Positions 44,538-55,600 of a stretch of 64,000 nt of DNA are shown here, one piece after another; within the stretch, counting starts at the first letter, position 1; every line of letters begins with the position of its first letter. The DNA comes from JAJDYQ01 sp963662865 (GTDB taxonomy: Bacteria > Pseudomonadota > Gammaproteobacteria > JAJDYQ01): assembly GCA_963662865.1 (NCBI GenBank), contig OY759969.1, positions 1,426,001 to 1,490,000 on the forward strand. Reading direction: 5' to 3'. Under the pieces are notes generated by a model. It was given only the letters and a program-made list of their open reading frames with translations. It was not told the DNA's origin and did not search any database. Position numbers and translations under genes: made by a program.

Positions 44538-45914
44538 TCAGGGTAACACCCTGTCTAAGCCGTGATAATAACGATACAGCAACCATTGCCCTATCCTGCG
44601 CAGTGGCCTTAATGGATGCTCAGGGAGCTGCGAGTTATATATAGGGAGCGTCTCTAAGCTCTTATCAAATACTCCGGCTACTTTTTGTGCCATCCGTTTG
44701 CCGGCCTGCGCTGAAAAGGAGACACCATTACCGCCGTAACCAAGCGCATAAAAAATATTTTTTCCGTCTATCTCTGCAACTCTAGGCATCATATCGTGGC
44801 TTACGTCCACCCAGCCCCACCATGAATAATCAATCGTTGCCGACCTGAGAGCCGGGAATTTTTGATACAGGCCATCAATCAGCAAATCGTAGTGTTTTTT
44901 GTTATCAGCATCGCTACCAACAATAGCGCTGCGCGTCCCAATTTGCATACGGCCATCCGGTAATAAGCGATAATAAAATCTGAGGATGCGCGTATCGGTC
45001 ATAACCATATTGGTTTTTATACCGGACTCTTCTAACTGGCTTGCCGTTAAAACGCTGGTCACGACGCTGTTAGAGAGTATGGGCATATAGCGATAAGATA
45101 AATAAGGGTTGAGCGAGGCGTGGGTATAAGCACCTGTGGCAACCGCAACTCTTCTTGCTCTAACGATGCCTTTTGGCGTTACAAGACAGTGATATCCCTG
45201 CTTTTCTTCCCAGGCAATAACGGGACTGGACGTGTAAATTTTTGCTCCATATTTTCTGGCTGCTCCGGCATAGCCGTATGCCAGTTTAGCAGGGTGCACA
45301 CCAAACCCTATTGGTTCCAGCAGGGCGCCATGGCTGTGGCGCTCGTCCACATACTCAGCCTTTAGCCTATGGGGACTGATTATCTCGGTATTATAGGAAA
45401 ATACCCTGTTATTTAATTCCGACTCGCTGCTTAATCTGGCGAATATGCCTGGCTTGTGGGCAATGTACAGGTGCCCTCTATCGGTCAGGTCGCAGGCAAT
45501 ATCTTCATCTTTGATAATAGCCTCAAAGGTGGCAAAACCCTGGCAGATCTCCTCGTGCAGTGCTTTGGCTGTTGTCTCTCCCCATTTTCTAAGCCACTGA
45601 CTGCGACCAAGCCTGCCGGCTGCCAGTTGTGCTTGTCCACCATTTCTGCTGGTGCACCCCCAACTCAGGCAATTAGCCTCCAATACTGCTGTTTCAATAT
45701 GGTGCTCTTTAGCCAGAAAAAGTGCCGTAGCAAGGCCGGTGAACCCTGAACCAATCACTGCGGTGTCAACCGTTATATCTGCCGTAACAGTACCGTCATC
45801 CTCAGGCTTTATCCCGGCAGAATCAACCCAGTAAGTTGGCGCATAATCCGTGCCACAGCCGGGCGTTTTATCAACTAAGGGGTCGTAGTGCGGATTGTAT
45901 TCCTTAAGAGGCAT
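44538..45914 (-). CDS. tauY: FAD-dependent oxidoreductase, probable taurine dehydrogenase large subunit
   Basis: 458 residues of the D-amino-acid-oxidase (DAO) fold. The Rossmann motif is TAVIGSGFTGLATALFLAKE (about 50-68), followed by NCLSWGCTSRNGGQA. Near the C-terminus NIFYALGYGGNGVSF is the FAD-closing segment. Relatives deaminate taurine to sulfoacetaldehyde with TauX, passing electrons to the respiratory chain. The assignment rests on the operon: tauABC upstream and the TauX-like gene 3 bases before. A gamma-glutamylputrescine-oxidase-like enzyme is the main alternative. Confidence 0.75.
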   Translation of the reverse strand: MPLKEYNPHYDPLVDKTPGCGTDYAPTYWVDSAGIKPEDDGTVTADITVDTAVIGSGFTGLATALFLAKEHHIETAVLEANCLSWGCTSRNGGQAQLAAGRLGRSQWLRKWGETTAKALHEEICQGFATFEAIIKDEDIACDLTDRGHLYIAHKPGIFARLSSESELNNRVFSYNTEIISPHRLKAEYVDERHSHGALLEPIGFGVHPAKLAYGYAGAARKYGAKIYTSSPVIAWEEKQGYHCLVTPKGIVRARRVAVATGAYTHASLNPYLSYRYMPILSNSVVTSVLTASQLEESGIKTNMVMTDTRILRFYYRLLPDGRMQIGTRSAIVGSDADNKKHYDLLIDGLYQKFPALRSATIDYSWWGWVDVSHDMMPRVAEIDGKNIFYALGYGGNGVSFSAQAGKRMAQKVAGVFDKSLETLPIYNSQLPEHPLRPLRRIGQWLLYRYYHGLDRVLP

Positions 45915-45917
45915 TAT

Positions 45918-46292
45918 TCAGGTGCTAACCTGCTTTCTAAAGGCGTTTTTGACCGATATTTTGCCATCTCTAAAGGTAAAAATATCACAGCCTTGTGCCT
46001 TAATACAGTTACCATCTTTATCGGTTCCGCTAAATATCCACTCAGCCAGACCGCGATTTTCACAAACAAAGATATCACCAGCCTCCCAGCAGGCATCGGG
46101 CATTGCCTCCCAAACTGCTGTAAACGCGGATTTAATCGCATCTCTACCATGGATTTTGTTGCCATAAACCGTTGTTCCGGCCACTGTATAAAAGCAGGCA
46201 TCCTCTGTCATCATCGCCACCAGTGCATCGGCATCGTGGCGGTTAAAAGCCTGACCAAAATCAGTCAATAATTGGTAATAGTTTGTATCCAT
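45918..46292 (-). CDS. tauX: NTF2-like protein, probable taurine dehydrogenase small subunit
   Basis: 124 residues from the ATG at 46,292; an upstream TTG is less likely. SnoaL/NTF2 fold: AFNRHDADALVAMMTEDACFY, GRDAIKSAFTAVWEAMPDACW and GCDIFTFRDGKI. The small subunit of taurine dehydrogenase, TauX, is from memory of this type, and its position between tauC and tauY fits. Exact role (scaffold or substrate channel) is not known. Confidence 0.65.
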   Translation of the reverse strand: MDTNYYQLLTDFGQAFNRHDADALVAMMTEDACFYTVAGTTVYGNKIHGRDAIKSAFTAVWEAMPDACWEAGDIFVCENRGLAEWIFSGTDKDGNCIKAQGCDIFTFRDGKISVKNAFRKQVST

Positions 46293-46519
46293 TGTATGTA
46301 TTTGCCTATAAAACAAGAAGAGAATTAATACAGTAATCCATAGATCACTGAAAGTGAACCAGTCGCTATTTTCTGTTCTGTTTCTATCCGGCCGATTTCA
46401 GTTTCCATGTCTCGTATGGCTGATCCGGTTCCGACGAAAACATTTGCCTGAAGGGCTTGATTATAATAATTTTCCAGGGATTATTGCGGACTATATGTAT
46501 CGTTTCCAATAAGGTTATG

Positions 46520-47374
46520 CTAGTTTGACTTACCTCGCCAAGGCACCAAACGGGCCTCCATGGTGCGCATAAAAATATCAATAGCATAAGCAACCAAGCT
46601 AATTAAAATCACACCAAGAACGACAATATCTGTTGATAAAAATTTACTGGCAACCATAATCATCATTCCAATTCCCGACTCGGCCGCAACCAGTTCCGCC
46701 GCCACCACAGTTCCCCAGCAAACACCCATTGAAACACGCATACCTGTAAAAATCTCTGGTAAGGCATTAGGCAGTATAATGCGGAGCAAAATTTGCCTTT
46801 TATTGGCGTTTAGAGTGTAGGCAGCATAAACCTTGGCGATATTGGTTGATAGCGCCCCTGAACGAGTTGCCAGTGCCATAATCCAAAGCGCTGCCAGGAA
46901 CAGCAAAAATATTTTCGCGCTCTCACCAATACCCAACCACAAGATAACCAGTGGAATCAGGGCCAGCGGAGGCATTGGACGAAAAAATTCGACAATCGGA
47001 TCGAAAATTCTGTTCATTATCTTGGACAGCGCCAGAGCAAAGCCGAGTGGAATACCAACCAGACAGCCCAATAAAAACCCCATTAACACCCTGTAAACAC
47101 TGATACCAACATGTTCCAGCAGAGTGGCGTTACGATAGCCTTCTGAGGCAATAACATTTAACTGGTGCCAGACATCGCCAATCGGTGGCCAGAACAATGG
47201 TTTAACCCAACCAAAAATGTCTGAAAAAATCCATAGTAATAGCAAAAAGGCAATACTGGCAAAAGTCCAAATACGCCCACCCGGTGCTTCCACCAGAGAG
47301 GAATCACCAAAACTAACCGTTTTGCGCTGGTTCTCCGCATTTTTAGCATTCAATGCCTTTAAAATAGCCTTCAT
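46520..47374 (-). CDS. tauC: Taurine-type ABC transporter permease
   Basis: 284 residues from the ATG at 47,374, which overlaps the tauB stop as ATGA and has AGGAGGAGGG 4 bases upstream; the frame runs open 15 codons further inside tauB. About six TM segments and the BPD_transp_1 EAA loop ILPNALPEIFTGMRVSMG are visible. It belongs to the TauC/SsuC group for sulfonates and related compounds. Confidence 0.88.
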   Translation of the reverse strand: MKAILKALNAKNAENQRKTVSFGDSSLVEAPGGRIWTFASIAFLLLLWIFSDIFGWVKPLFWPPIGDVWHQLNVIASEGYRNATLLEHVGISVYRVLMGFLLGCLVGIPLGFALALSKIMNRIFDPIVEFFRPMPPLALIPLVILWLGIGESAKIFLLFLAALWIMALATRSGALSTNIAKVYAAYTLNANKRQILLRIILPNALPEIFTGMRVSMGVCWGTVVAAELVAAESGIGMMIMVASKFLSTDIVVLGVILISLVAYAIDIFMRTMEARLVPWRGKSN

Positions 47375-48177
47375 CGTCCCTCCTCCTGACGCCCCATAAT
47401 TTCTTCCTCCATTGCCCAAATCATACCGATAATTTCTTCGCGAACCTGTACAAAATCAGATTGTGCTTTGATTTTTCTGCTATCTCCCACCACACCCTGC
47501 CCGGCGAAGGGCAGCCTGTATTCTTTTTCTATTCTTCCCGGTCTGGGCGCCATTACAAACAACCGTTCACCCAGTATGAGAGCCTCTTCAACACTGTGTG
47601 TAATCAAGATAACTGTCTTACCGGTCTCTTTCCAGAGTTCCAGCAGCAACCCTTGCATCTTTTCCCGTGTCAGGGCATCCAGCGCCCCCAGAGGCTCATC
47701 CATCAAAATCAGGCCGGGGTTATTTGCCAGACAACGAGCCAGCGCTACTCTTTGTTGCATACCTCCGGACAGCTCATAAACCGGTTTTTTACCAAAACCG
47801 GATAAGCCTACAGTTTCCAGCCAGTATTGAGTGTTTTTTCTAATTTCCGCACCAGGCTTTGGTTTATCTGCCATTCTTGGACCAAAGCTGACATTTTTCT
47901 CCACCGACATCCATTCAAACAAAGCCCCCTGTTGAAAAACCATACCGCGCTGAGGGCTGGGTCCTGAAACCAATTCATCGTCAAAGACCGCTTCACCCTG
48001 AGTTGGCTGTAGAAAACCGGCGATAATATTAAGGAGCGTAGTTTTGCCGCAACCAGAAGGCCCCAGGATGGTTAAAAACTCACCTTTTTCCAGCGTGAAA
48101 GAAACATTCAACAGAGCCGAGATTTCCTCTCCTTTAGGCGTCTGATAAACCATCGACAAATCGTTAACTTCAAGCAT
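47371..48177 (-). CDS. tauB: Taurine-type ABC transporter ATPase
   Basis: 268 residues. Walker A LGPSGCGKTTLLN, signature LSGGMQQRVALARCLA, Walker B LILMDEPLGALD and the switch His in LITHSVEEAL are all present. The TauB/SsuB type energises uptake through TauC. It follows tauA by 86 bases. Confidence 0.92.
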   Translation of the reverse strand: MLEVNDLSMVYQTPKGEEISALLNVSFTLEKGEFLTILGPSGCGKTTLLNIIAGFLQPTQGEAVFDDELVSGPSPQRGMVFQQGALFEWMSVEKNVSFGPRMADKPKPGAEIRKNTQYWLETVGLSGFGKKPVYELSGGMQQRVALARCLANNPGLILMDEPLGALDALTREKMQGLLLELWKETGKTVILITHSVEEALILGERLFVMAPRPGRIEKEYRLPFAGQGVVGDSRKIKAQSDFVQVREEIIGMIWAMEEEIMGRQEEGR

Positions 48178-48263
48178 AGCGGGTTGTCAATCAAGGAAAA
48201 TTATTGAACAAGTGGATTGAGTCTGCAAACATGGTCCGCCACCCATGTGGCGGACCATGTGGA

Positions 48264-49253
48264 CTATTTGACTTCAGCTAAAAAACTGGGGTCAATGGTT
48301 TTGTTGTATTGTTCCTGACTCAAAGCGCCGGATAATTGCCCCTGTTCAACAAAGAAATCAGCCACTTCCTTGGTGAATTCCTGTATCCCTCCCAGCATCC
48401 ATCTGGCAGAAAGCTGCTCCGACCTGTCAAGAAATGTAAATTTCCCCAAGGTGTCAATTGTGTCTTCCAGCTTCATACCAGAGGCCTTAGACAATGTTTG
48501 GTGAAAACGCTGGGGAGCGCGATTATAGGCAAGGTTTGCGTCTTCGGTAATCTGCATAAACTGCTTAACCATATCAGGATGTTTTCCTGCAAAATCGCCG
48601 GTTACTGAGACAATATCAAACACCTTAAGCCCGATTGCTTCTTGCTCAGCACCAGTCATAACAAGCGAACCCTCTTTTTTCATGCGATTAAGAGAACCGC
48701 CGAAACCGCAAGCCATATCAACATCGCCTCGCAAAAATGCCGCAGAAGCGTCGGCATTACTCATACTAAGGATACGGGTATCGTTCTTATTCACTCCCAG
48801 ATAATCCAGCATCTTCAGCAACTTGTAGTGAGTCACATTGCCTGTCGGAGTGCCGATCTTCTTGCCGGCCAGTTTGGTTTTTGCATTTTTTTGGGTAATG
48901 CCTAAACTTTTATTGGCGACACAGTTATCGTTCTCAGAATAAGTCATGGCAACGCCAATCAATTTCAGGTCTGCTCCTTTGCTGACACCGACAACAAAAG
49001 GTACAAAGCCCTGCGAGTAGGCAATATCAATATCCCCTGCCAGCATCGCCGCGGTCATCGCATTGCCATTATCAAATGAGCGCCAATTAACTTTCAGCCC
49101 CATGCGTTTGTCATAAGTCTCCTCTAACTGTGCTACTTGATTAGCAGAAGGCCACTCCAGAAAATAAGCAACATTCAACTCATCAAGTGCAAAAGACGGT
49201 AAACTGACGGCACTAAAAAGCACCGCCGCCACTATTTTGTGTATTACTCCCAT
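48264..49253 (-). CDS. tauA: Taurine-type ABC transporter substrate-binding protein
   Basis: 329 residues with a Sec signal peptide ending PSFALDE at about residue 23. The periplasmic fold shows NVAYFLEWPSANQVA, the GNAMTAAMLAGDIDIAYSQG segment of TauA/SsuA proteins, and GKKIGTPTGNVTHY. It would deliver taurine or a related sulfonate to TauBC. First gene of the operon, with an AAGGGG site 8 bases before the ATG. Confidence 0.9.
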   Translation of the reverse strand: MGVIHKIVAAVLFSAVSLPSFALDELNVAYFLEWPSANQVAQLEETYDKRMGLKVNWRSFDNGNAMTAAMLAGDIDIAYSQGFVPFVVGVSKGADLKLIGVAMTYSENDNCVANKSLGITQKNAKTKLAGKKIGTPTGNVTHYKLLKMLDYLGVNKNDTRILSMSNADASAAFLRGDVDMACGFGGSLNRMKKEGSLVMTGAEQEAIGLKVFDIVSVTGDFAGKHPDMVKQFMQITEDANLAYNRAPQRFHQTLSKASGMKLEDTIDTLGKFTFLDRSEQLSARWMLGGIQEFTKEVADFFVEQGQLSGALSQEQYNKTIDPSFLAEVK

Positions 49254-49604
49254 GCTCTATCCCCTTACTTTAAATTTAATTAACGGACTCTCATTATATC
49301 AGGCTTGAACAGAAATACAAATGTTGTATGGGTCCACCACAAACTGCACTTTTTGTTGTGGTTAATAATGTGCTGCACTGGGCCTTGTAATCCCAGCCCT
49401 TAAATATATGGACGAAGGCCGTTGCATTTGACCAGTTTTGGTTAAACAATTTCAGCTGTGAGCAGCGCGTCCCTGTGAGCGCTCGCGCACGACATTCGTT
49501 TTAAGACCCCAGGATAAGTCCACAGGCGGAATAGAAGCACGGATAGAAGCGAACAGGGCGGTCGGTACTGCCGGGGGTGATACCCCCGACGACCATGCCG
49601 AATG
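49254..49604. other. 351-base region between tauA and the giant gene
   Basis: No gene seen. The right part holds the leftward tauA promoter, and the far right a perfect hairpin, CGGGGGT / ACCCCCG around a 3-base loop at 49,572-49,588, just past the stop codon of the giant gene. The hairpin lacks a T-run but may end or protect that transcript. Confidence 0.55.
49293..49320 (-). promoter_or_regulatory. tauA promoter
   Basis: On the minus strand, TTGTAT, a 16-base spacer and a perfect TATAAT lie about 40 bases upstream of the tauA start codon. Confidence 0.6.
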
Positions 49605-52600
49605 CTACCAGCGCAGCTTCCACTGTGCGCCGATGCCGTGGTTGGTTTTGCCTTCACCGTCCCGGCGGCGCAGCGCCTTGACGTCCAGCTCGGTATCCAG
49701 GTCACCCGGTGCCGACAGCAGGCGCCAGCCCAGGGTCAGGTCGTACCCGGAATCGGACGACGACAGGCCCGCATACGGGATGCCGGTGGCGCCGTCCTTC
49801 AGGGCCAGGCCCCACTCGCCCTCCAGGCTCCAGCGACCGGAGGCCGGGCCGGGTTGCGATGAATCCTCCTCCAGTGCGTCCGACAGCGAATCCGACAACA
49901 GCCGATCCAGGCCGCCCGAGGCCGGAGCGGTGCCGTATTCCTGACGTAGACTCAGCGACGGCCCATGAGCGGAACCCGGCTGCCGGTCGTAGCGCAGCGA
50001 ACCGGACACGCCCCATTCACGCCGCTCGTCGGCCTCATGATCCAGCAGGCGCCGGCCACGCAGGTCAATGGTCAAGCCCTTGGAGGGCAACTGCCAACTG
50101 ATACCGCCGCCCAGTTCCACGCCCAGGCCGTCGCTGGTATCGCCGCCGTCATAGCGCATCCCCAACTCCAGTTCCGGAATCAGTCGGCCACCGTCCGCCT
50201 GCGGCAACTGCCAGGACCACTCCAGACCCATTCGGAAACGCTCCGTGTCCGCCGACATACCCGATACACCGTCGGCATCGTCCGACTCAATACGCGCCAA
50301 TGCCGCATCCGAGATCAGCGTCAGCGTCAGGCCGCCCTCTTCCATCGGGCGCTCCAGCAGTATCCCGCGCACACCGGCCGAGGCCGATCTCTGCTCGATG
50401 TCATGCTCCGTACTCATCGTGGCCGAAGTCTGCTCCAGGGTCTGCTCCAGCTCGCCACGGCCATAACTCGCCGCCGCCCACACCTGTAATCGCTGCGTTA
50501 CGTTATGCCGGATATACGGCAGCAGCGAGGTCAGTGTGCTCGACAACTCGCCCTGTGCCGAAGTGCCGCTCCAATCGCCATCGCCGTCGCTGTACGACAG
50601 CGCCAGACCCAGCAGCGTGCGGCCATTGTCACGATCCACGCCCAGCATGCCGGTGGTCACATCGCCATCCACCGTGATGCCGTCCTGGCCATCCTCGTAG
50701 CGCGAGTACGACGCCTGACCCCACACCGAAACTCCGTTCTCCCCGCCGCGGTGCACAAAGCGGCTGCCGCGCAGCATATCGCGCAGCGACAGTGTCCTGG
50801 ACAGATTCAATAGCCGGTCAACCGAACCGGCGCCCAGGCCATCACCGCCGCCTCCGCCCTGGCCGAAGCCGTCCGTGCCCAAACCATATCCCGTGCCGGT
50901 TGCATTACCGCCCCCATGCAGCGCTCGACCAGCGGACAGGCCGCTCACATTGCCCGACAGCCCAGGTTGATCGGCCACCGAAAAGCGGTAATCCAGGCCG
51001 CCCAGCAGATGCTCTATCGCCGTCAGGCCGAAGCGCGGCAACCAGGCTTCCTGTGCCGCCTGCATCGCCCCCGTACCGACCGCCACGTCGTCGGTGACCG
51101 TGACTGCCACTGTGGCTATGGCCAGACCATCCGGGTAACCCGCACCGTCGCCGTCGCCGCTGTCTATACTATGGCTGATGATCGCCGTGCGGTTACCGTT
51201 ACCGCCAACGTTGTCGTTGACGCCCGTCACCGTCACCGTCTGCGCCGTACTCCAGTTGCCCGCCGTGAACGTCAGGCTCAGCGGCGCCACGGTCGCCGCA
51301 CTGGTCATGTTCGATTCCACCGTAATCTCCACATCGCCGGCTGGTCGTGTGTTCAGCACCAGGGTGTAGATGTCTGTACCGTCAGGCTCAGCGACCGTTA
51401 CCCTGGCATCGCTGACGATCACGCCCGGGTCGTTGTCGGCGATCGTCAGTGTGTGCACACGATCGGTGCCCACCGTGTAACCCGAACCTGCGGCCAGGGT
51501 CAGTATGACCGTCTCGCTGCCCTCTTGTGTGCTGTCATCGGTGATGGCCACGGGAATATTAACGCTGGACGCGCTCGCAGACGCCACGACCGTGCCGGTC
51601 AGCTCGGTGTAGTCGGTATCGGGTGTCGCTGTGCCGGCCACGGTGTAGGTGATCGTGGTGTTCGCGGCTGGCACCGGACTTAGATTGACCACTACGTTGT
51701 ACGTGCCCGAGCCTTCGTTGGTAGTAAAACCGGGCACGGCGAACGAGGCGACCGGCACGTCGTCGTCGGTGACCGTGACTGCCACCGTGTCTATGGCCAG
51801 ACCATCCGGGTAACCCGCACCGTCGCCGTCGCCGCTTTCTATACTATGGCTGATGGTCGCCGTGCGGTCACCGACAACGCTGTCGTTGACGCCCGTCACC
51901 GTCACGGTTTGCGCCGTATTCCAGTTGCCCGCCGCGAACGTCAGGCTGGCTGCGCTCACGGTCGCCGCACTGGTCGTGCCGGATTCCACCGTAATCACCA
52001 CGTTACCAGCCGGCTGTGTGTTCAGCACCAGGGTGTAGGTGCCCATCGCATTCTCTGCAACCGTTAAGCTGGCCTCGCTGACGGTCACGCCCGCGGAGGC
52101 GGCGACAATGTCGAAGGCATCCAGGTTATCCGTGCCGTCCGCGCCGCCGCCCAGGCCGGTGCCGGAGTCACCGTCCAGGGTGCCCAGGTCGATGTCCACT
52201 GTGCCAGCGTTGACTGCGCTCAGGGTCAGCGTGGCGGTGGTGGCCGTCATGCCCGAAGACGGGCCGGTGAAGGTCACCATGGCGCTGGCACTGTTCAGGC
52301 CGCTGTAGGCGACGCCGGTCGCCGTGGCGCCGGTCACGGTGTAATCCGTGCCCGGTGTCGCGCTACCGCCAAAGGTCAGCGGCACCGGCAGTATCTCACC
52401 GTCTTCCAGACCGCGCCCCAGGGTCACGGTGATTGCCCTGGTGTCGCCTTCTGTGATGTCGCCTGACGCGCCCGCCAGGGTCACGGTGGTGGCGTCGTTG
52501 TCGGTGATCGTCAGTGTGTGAACATCGGGGGAACCTGACCCGTAAACGCCAGGGCGTACTCCCAGAGTCAGCCCGATTGTCTCGCTGGTCTCGTCTGCGC

Positions 52601-55600
52601 TGTCATTGGTGATGGCCACGGGGATATTGGCGCTGGTCATGTTTGCGGCCACCACGACCATGCCGGTCAGCGCGGTGTAGTCGTCGCCGGGGGTTGCCAA
52701 ATTGGCGCTGCCCGTCGCCACGGTGTACATGATCGTCGTGGCCGCGGTCGGCGCCGGGCTCAGATTGACCACCACGTTGTGTGTGCCCGAACCCTCGTTT
52801 GCCATGGACGTGCCAGCCGCGAAGCTCGCTACCGGCAAGTCATTGTCGGTAATGGTCAGTGTGTGCACACGACCGGTGCCCACCGTGTAACCCGTGCCGG
52901 TGCCCAGAATCAGTATCACCGTCTCGCTGCCCTCTTGTGTGCTGTCATCGGTGATGATCACGGGAATCTCGACGCTGGACGCACTCGCAGACGCCATGAC
53001 CGTGCCGGTCAGCGCGGTGTAGTCGGTGTTCATCGACGCCGTGCTGGTGCCGGCCACCGTGTAGGTGATCGTGGTGGCCACGGCTGGCGCCGGACTCAGA
53101 TCGACCACTACGTTGTAGGTACCCGATCCTTCGTTGGTGGTGAAGCTGGCCGCGGCGAACGAGGCGACCGGTTCGTCGTCGTCGGTGACCGTGACTGCCA
53201 CCGTGGCTATGGCCAGACCATCCGGGTAACCCGCACCGTCGCCGTCGCCGCTTGCTATACTATGGCTGATGGTCGCCGTGCGGTTACCGCCAACGTTGTC
53301 GTTGACGCCCGTCACCGTCACGGTTTGCACCCTGTTCCAGTTGCCCGCCGCGAACGTCAGGCTGGCTGGGCTCACGGTCGCCGCACTGGTCGTGTCGGAG
53401 GCCACCGTAATCTCCACATCGCCGGCTGGTTGTGTGTTCAGCACCACGGTGTACATGTCTTCACCGGCAGGCTCAGCGACCGTTATCCTGGCCTCGCTGA
53501 CGGTGACGCCCGCCGTGTCGTTGTCGGCGATCGTCAGTGTGTGCACACGATCGGTGCCCAGCGTGTAACCCGAACCTGCGGTCAGGTTCAGTATGACCGT
53601 CTCGCTGGTCTCGGTCATGCTGTCGTCGGTGATGGCCACGGGAATATTAACGCTGGATGCGTCCACGGACGCCACGACTGTGCCGGTCAGCGTGGTGTAG
53701 TCGGTGCCGGGTGTCGCTGTGCCGCCCACCGTGTAGGTGATCGTGGTGGCCACGGCTGGCGCCGGAGTCAGATTGACCGCTACGTTGTAGGTGCCCGAGC
53801 CTTCGCCGGTGGTGAAGCTGGTCATGGCGAACGAGGCGACCGGCAGGTCATCGTCGTCGATCGTCACTACTACTGCACCCGTTATCCCGCTATAGGCTGT
53901 TGTGCCCGAGGCCGTGTGCGTCAGCGTCACGGTGTCGTCCGCTGCGTCGGCGTCCTCAGCCGCCGACACCATCACCGTCTGTACCGTGTCCCAGTCGGTC
54001 ATTGTGAACGTCAGACTGGTTGCGTCCGGCGTCAGGTCGGTGCTGGAGTGACCGGTGACTGTCACCGTGACAGCCCCCGTCGGGGCGGTGGCCAGGGATA
54101 CCGGGTAACCGACACTGTCACCTTCAGTGACCGTCAGGGTCGGCGGCAGCACGATGGCCGGTACCTGCGGTCCCATGATTGTAAATATGTCCAGGTTGTC
54201 CGTACCACTCGCGCCGCCGCCCAGGCCGGTGCCGGAGTTGCTGTTCAGGGTGCCCAGGCTGATGTCCACTGTCTCGCCGTCGGCCGGTCTCGTCTCTGTT
54301 GTTTGTGCGCTCAGGGTCAGGGTGGCGGTAGTGGCCGTTGTACCCGAAGACGGGCCGGTGAAGGTCACCGAACCTCTGTTTCTTTGGTCCGGGCTGCTGA
54401 AGGTAACGCCGGTCGCGTCTGCGATGGACAGACTGTAGTCCACTAATAAATTATTCGATACCCCTAGCCTTGGCCTTTCGGGTCTCGCCATGCCGCCAAA
54501 GGTCAGTTGCACCGTCAGGCTCTCGCCGGCTACCAGGCCACGGCTCAGGGTGACGGTGATTTCTTTGGTGCCGCCTTCTGTGATGTCGCCTGACGCGCCC
54601 GCCAGGGTCACTGTGGTCGGCTCGTCGTCGATCACCGTCGCCGTGACGGAGTCCGGGGTGAGGCGGTTGTAGCGGGCGTCCGTGGAGGTGGCGGCGTGGG
54701 TAATGGTGACTTCCTGGTTGGCGGCGTCGGCGTTGTTATCTTCCCCGGCGACGGTGATGGTCTGGACCGTGTTCCAGTTGGCGCTGGTGAAGGTCAGGGC
54801 GGACGGGCTGACCGTGGCGGTGGCCAACGTACCCGAGGTGGGCGTGATGGTCACTGCTGCGCTGGGTTGGGTGGCCAGCACTACGGTGTACGTGCCCTCA
54901 TCGCCCTCTGTAATCGTTATCGCCGTCTCGCTGATGGTGATGGCCGCTATGTCGGGGTCGGTGATGCTGACCCTGATAACCGCCGTCAATGCGTCGTAGT
55001 TGCCGCCGGTGGCCGTGTGCATCAGCGTCACCTCATCGGTGTCGGCGTCGTCGTCTTCACCCGCCGTGACCGTGACCATTTGCGCCGTGTCCCAGTTGCT
55101 CATCGTGAATTCCAGGCTGGCGGTATCCAGCATCAGGTCGGTGCCGGAGTCTCCCGTGACCGCTATCGTGGTACTCATCGTCGGGGCGGTTGCCAGTACC
55201 ACCGAGTAGCTGGCGCTGTCACCTTCTTCGACCGTCAGGGTCGACGGCCGCAGCGCGATGGTCGGCTGCTCCATGATGGTGAAGTCCGTCAGGCTGTCTG
55301 TGCCGTCCGCGCCGCCTTCCAGGTTGGTGCCGGAGTCTGCGTCCAGGGTGCCCAGATCGATGTCGATGGTCTCGCTGGCGTCGGACGTGGTGTCGATCTG
55401 CACGGTCAGGGTCAGGGTGGCGGTGGCCGGGGCCGGGCCGGTAAATGTCACCGTGCCCATGTTGCCGGTGTCCGGGATATTGTAGGCGATATTGTTCGCC
55501 GCGGTGCCGGTCAGGGTGTAGTCCGTGCCCCGTGTCGCGGTGCCGCCCAGGGTCAGCGGTACCGGCAGCACCTCGCCGCTGACCAGCTCGCGGCCCAGGG

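Noticed and set aside
49442..49705. Small minus-strand frame past the end of the giant gene
   Set aside because: It overlaps the end of the giant gene in another frame, has no family features and its composition follows the GC-rich region.
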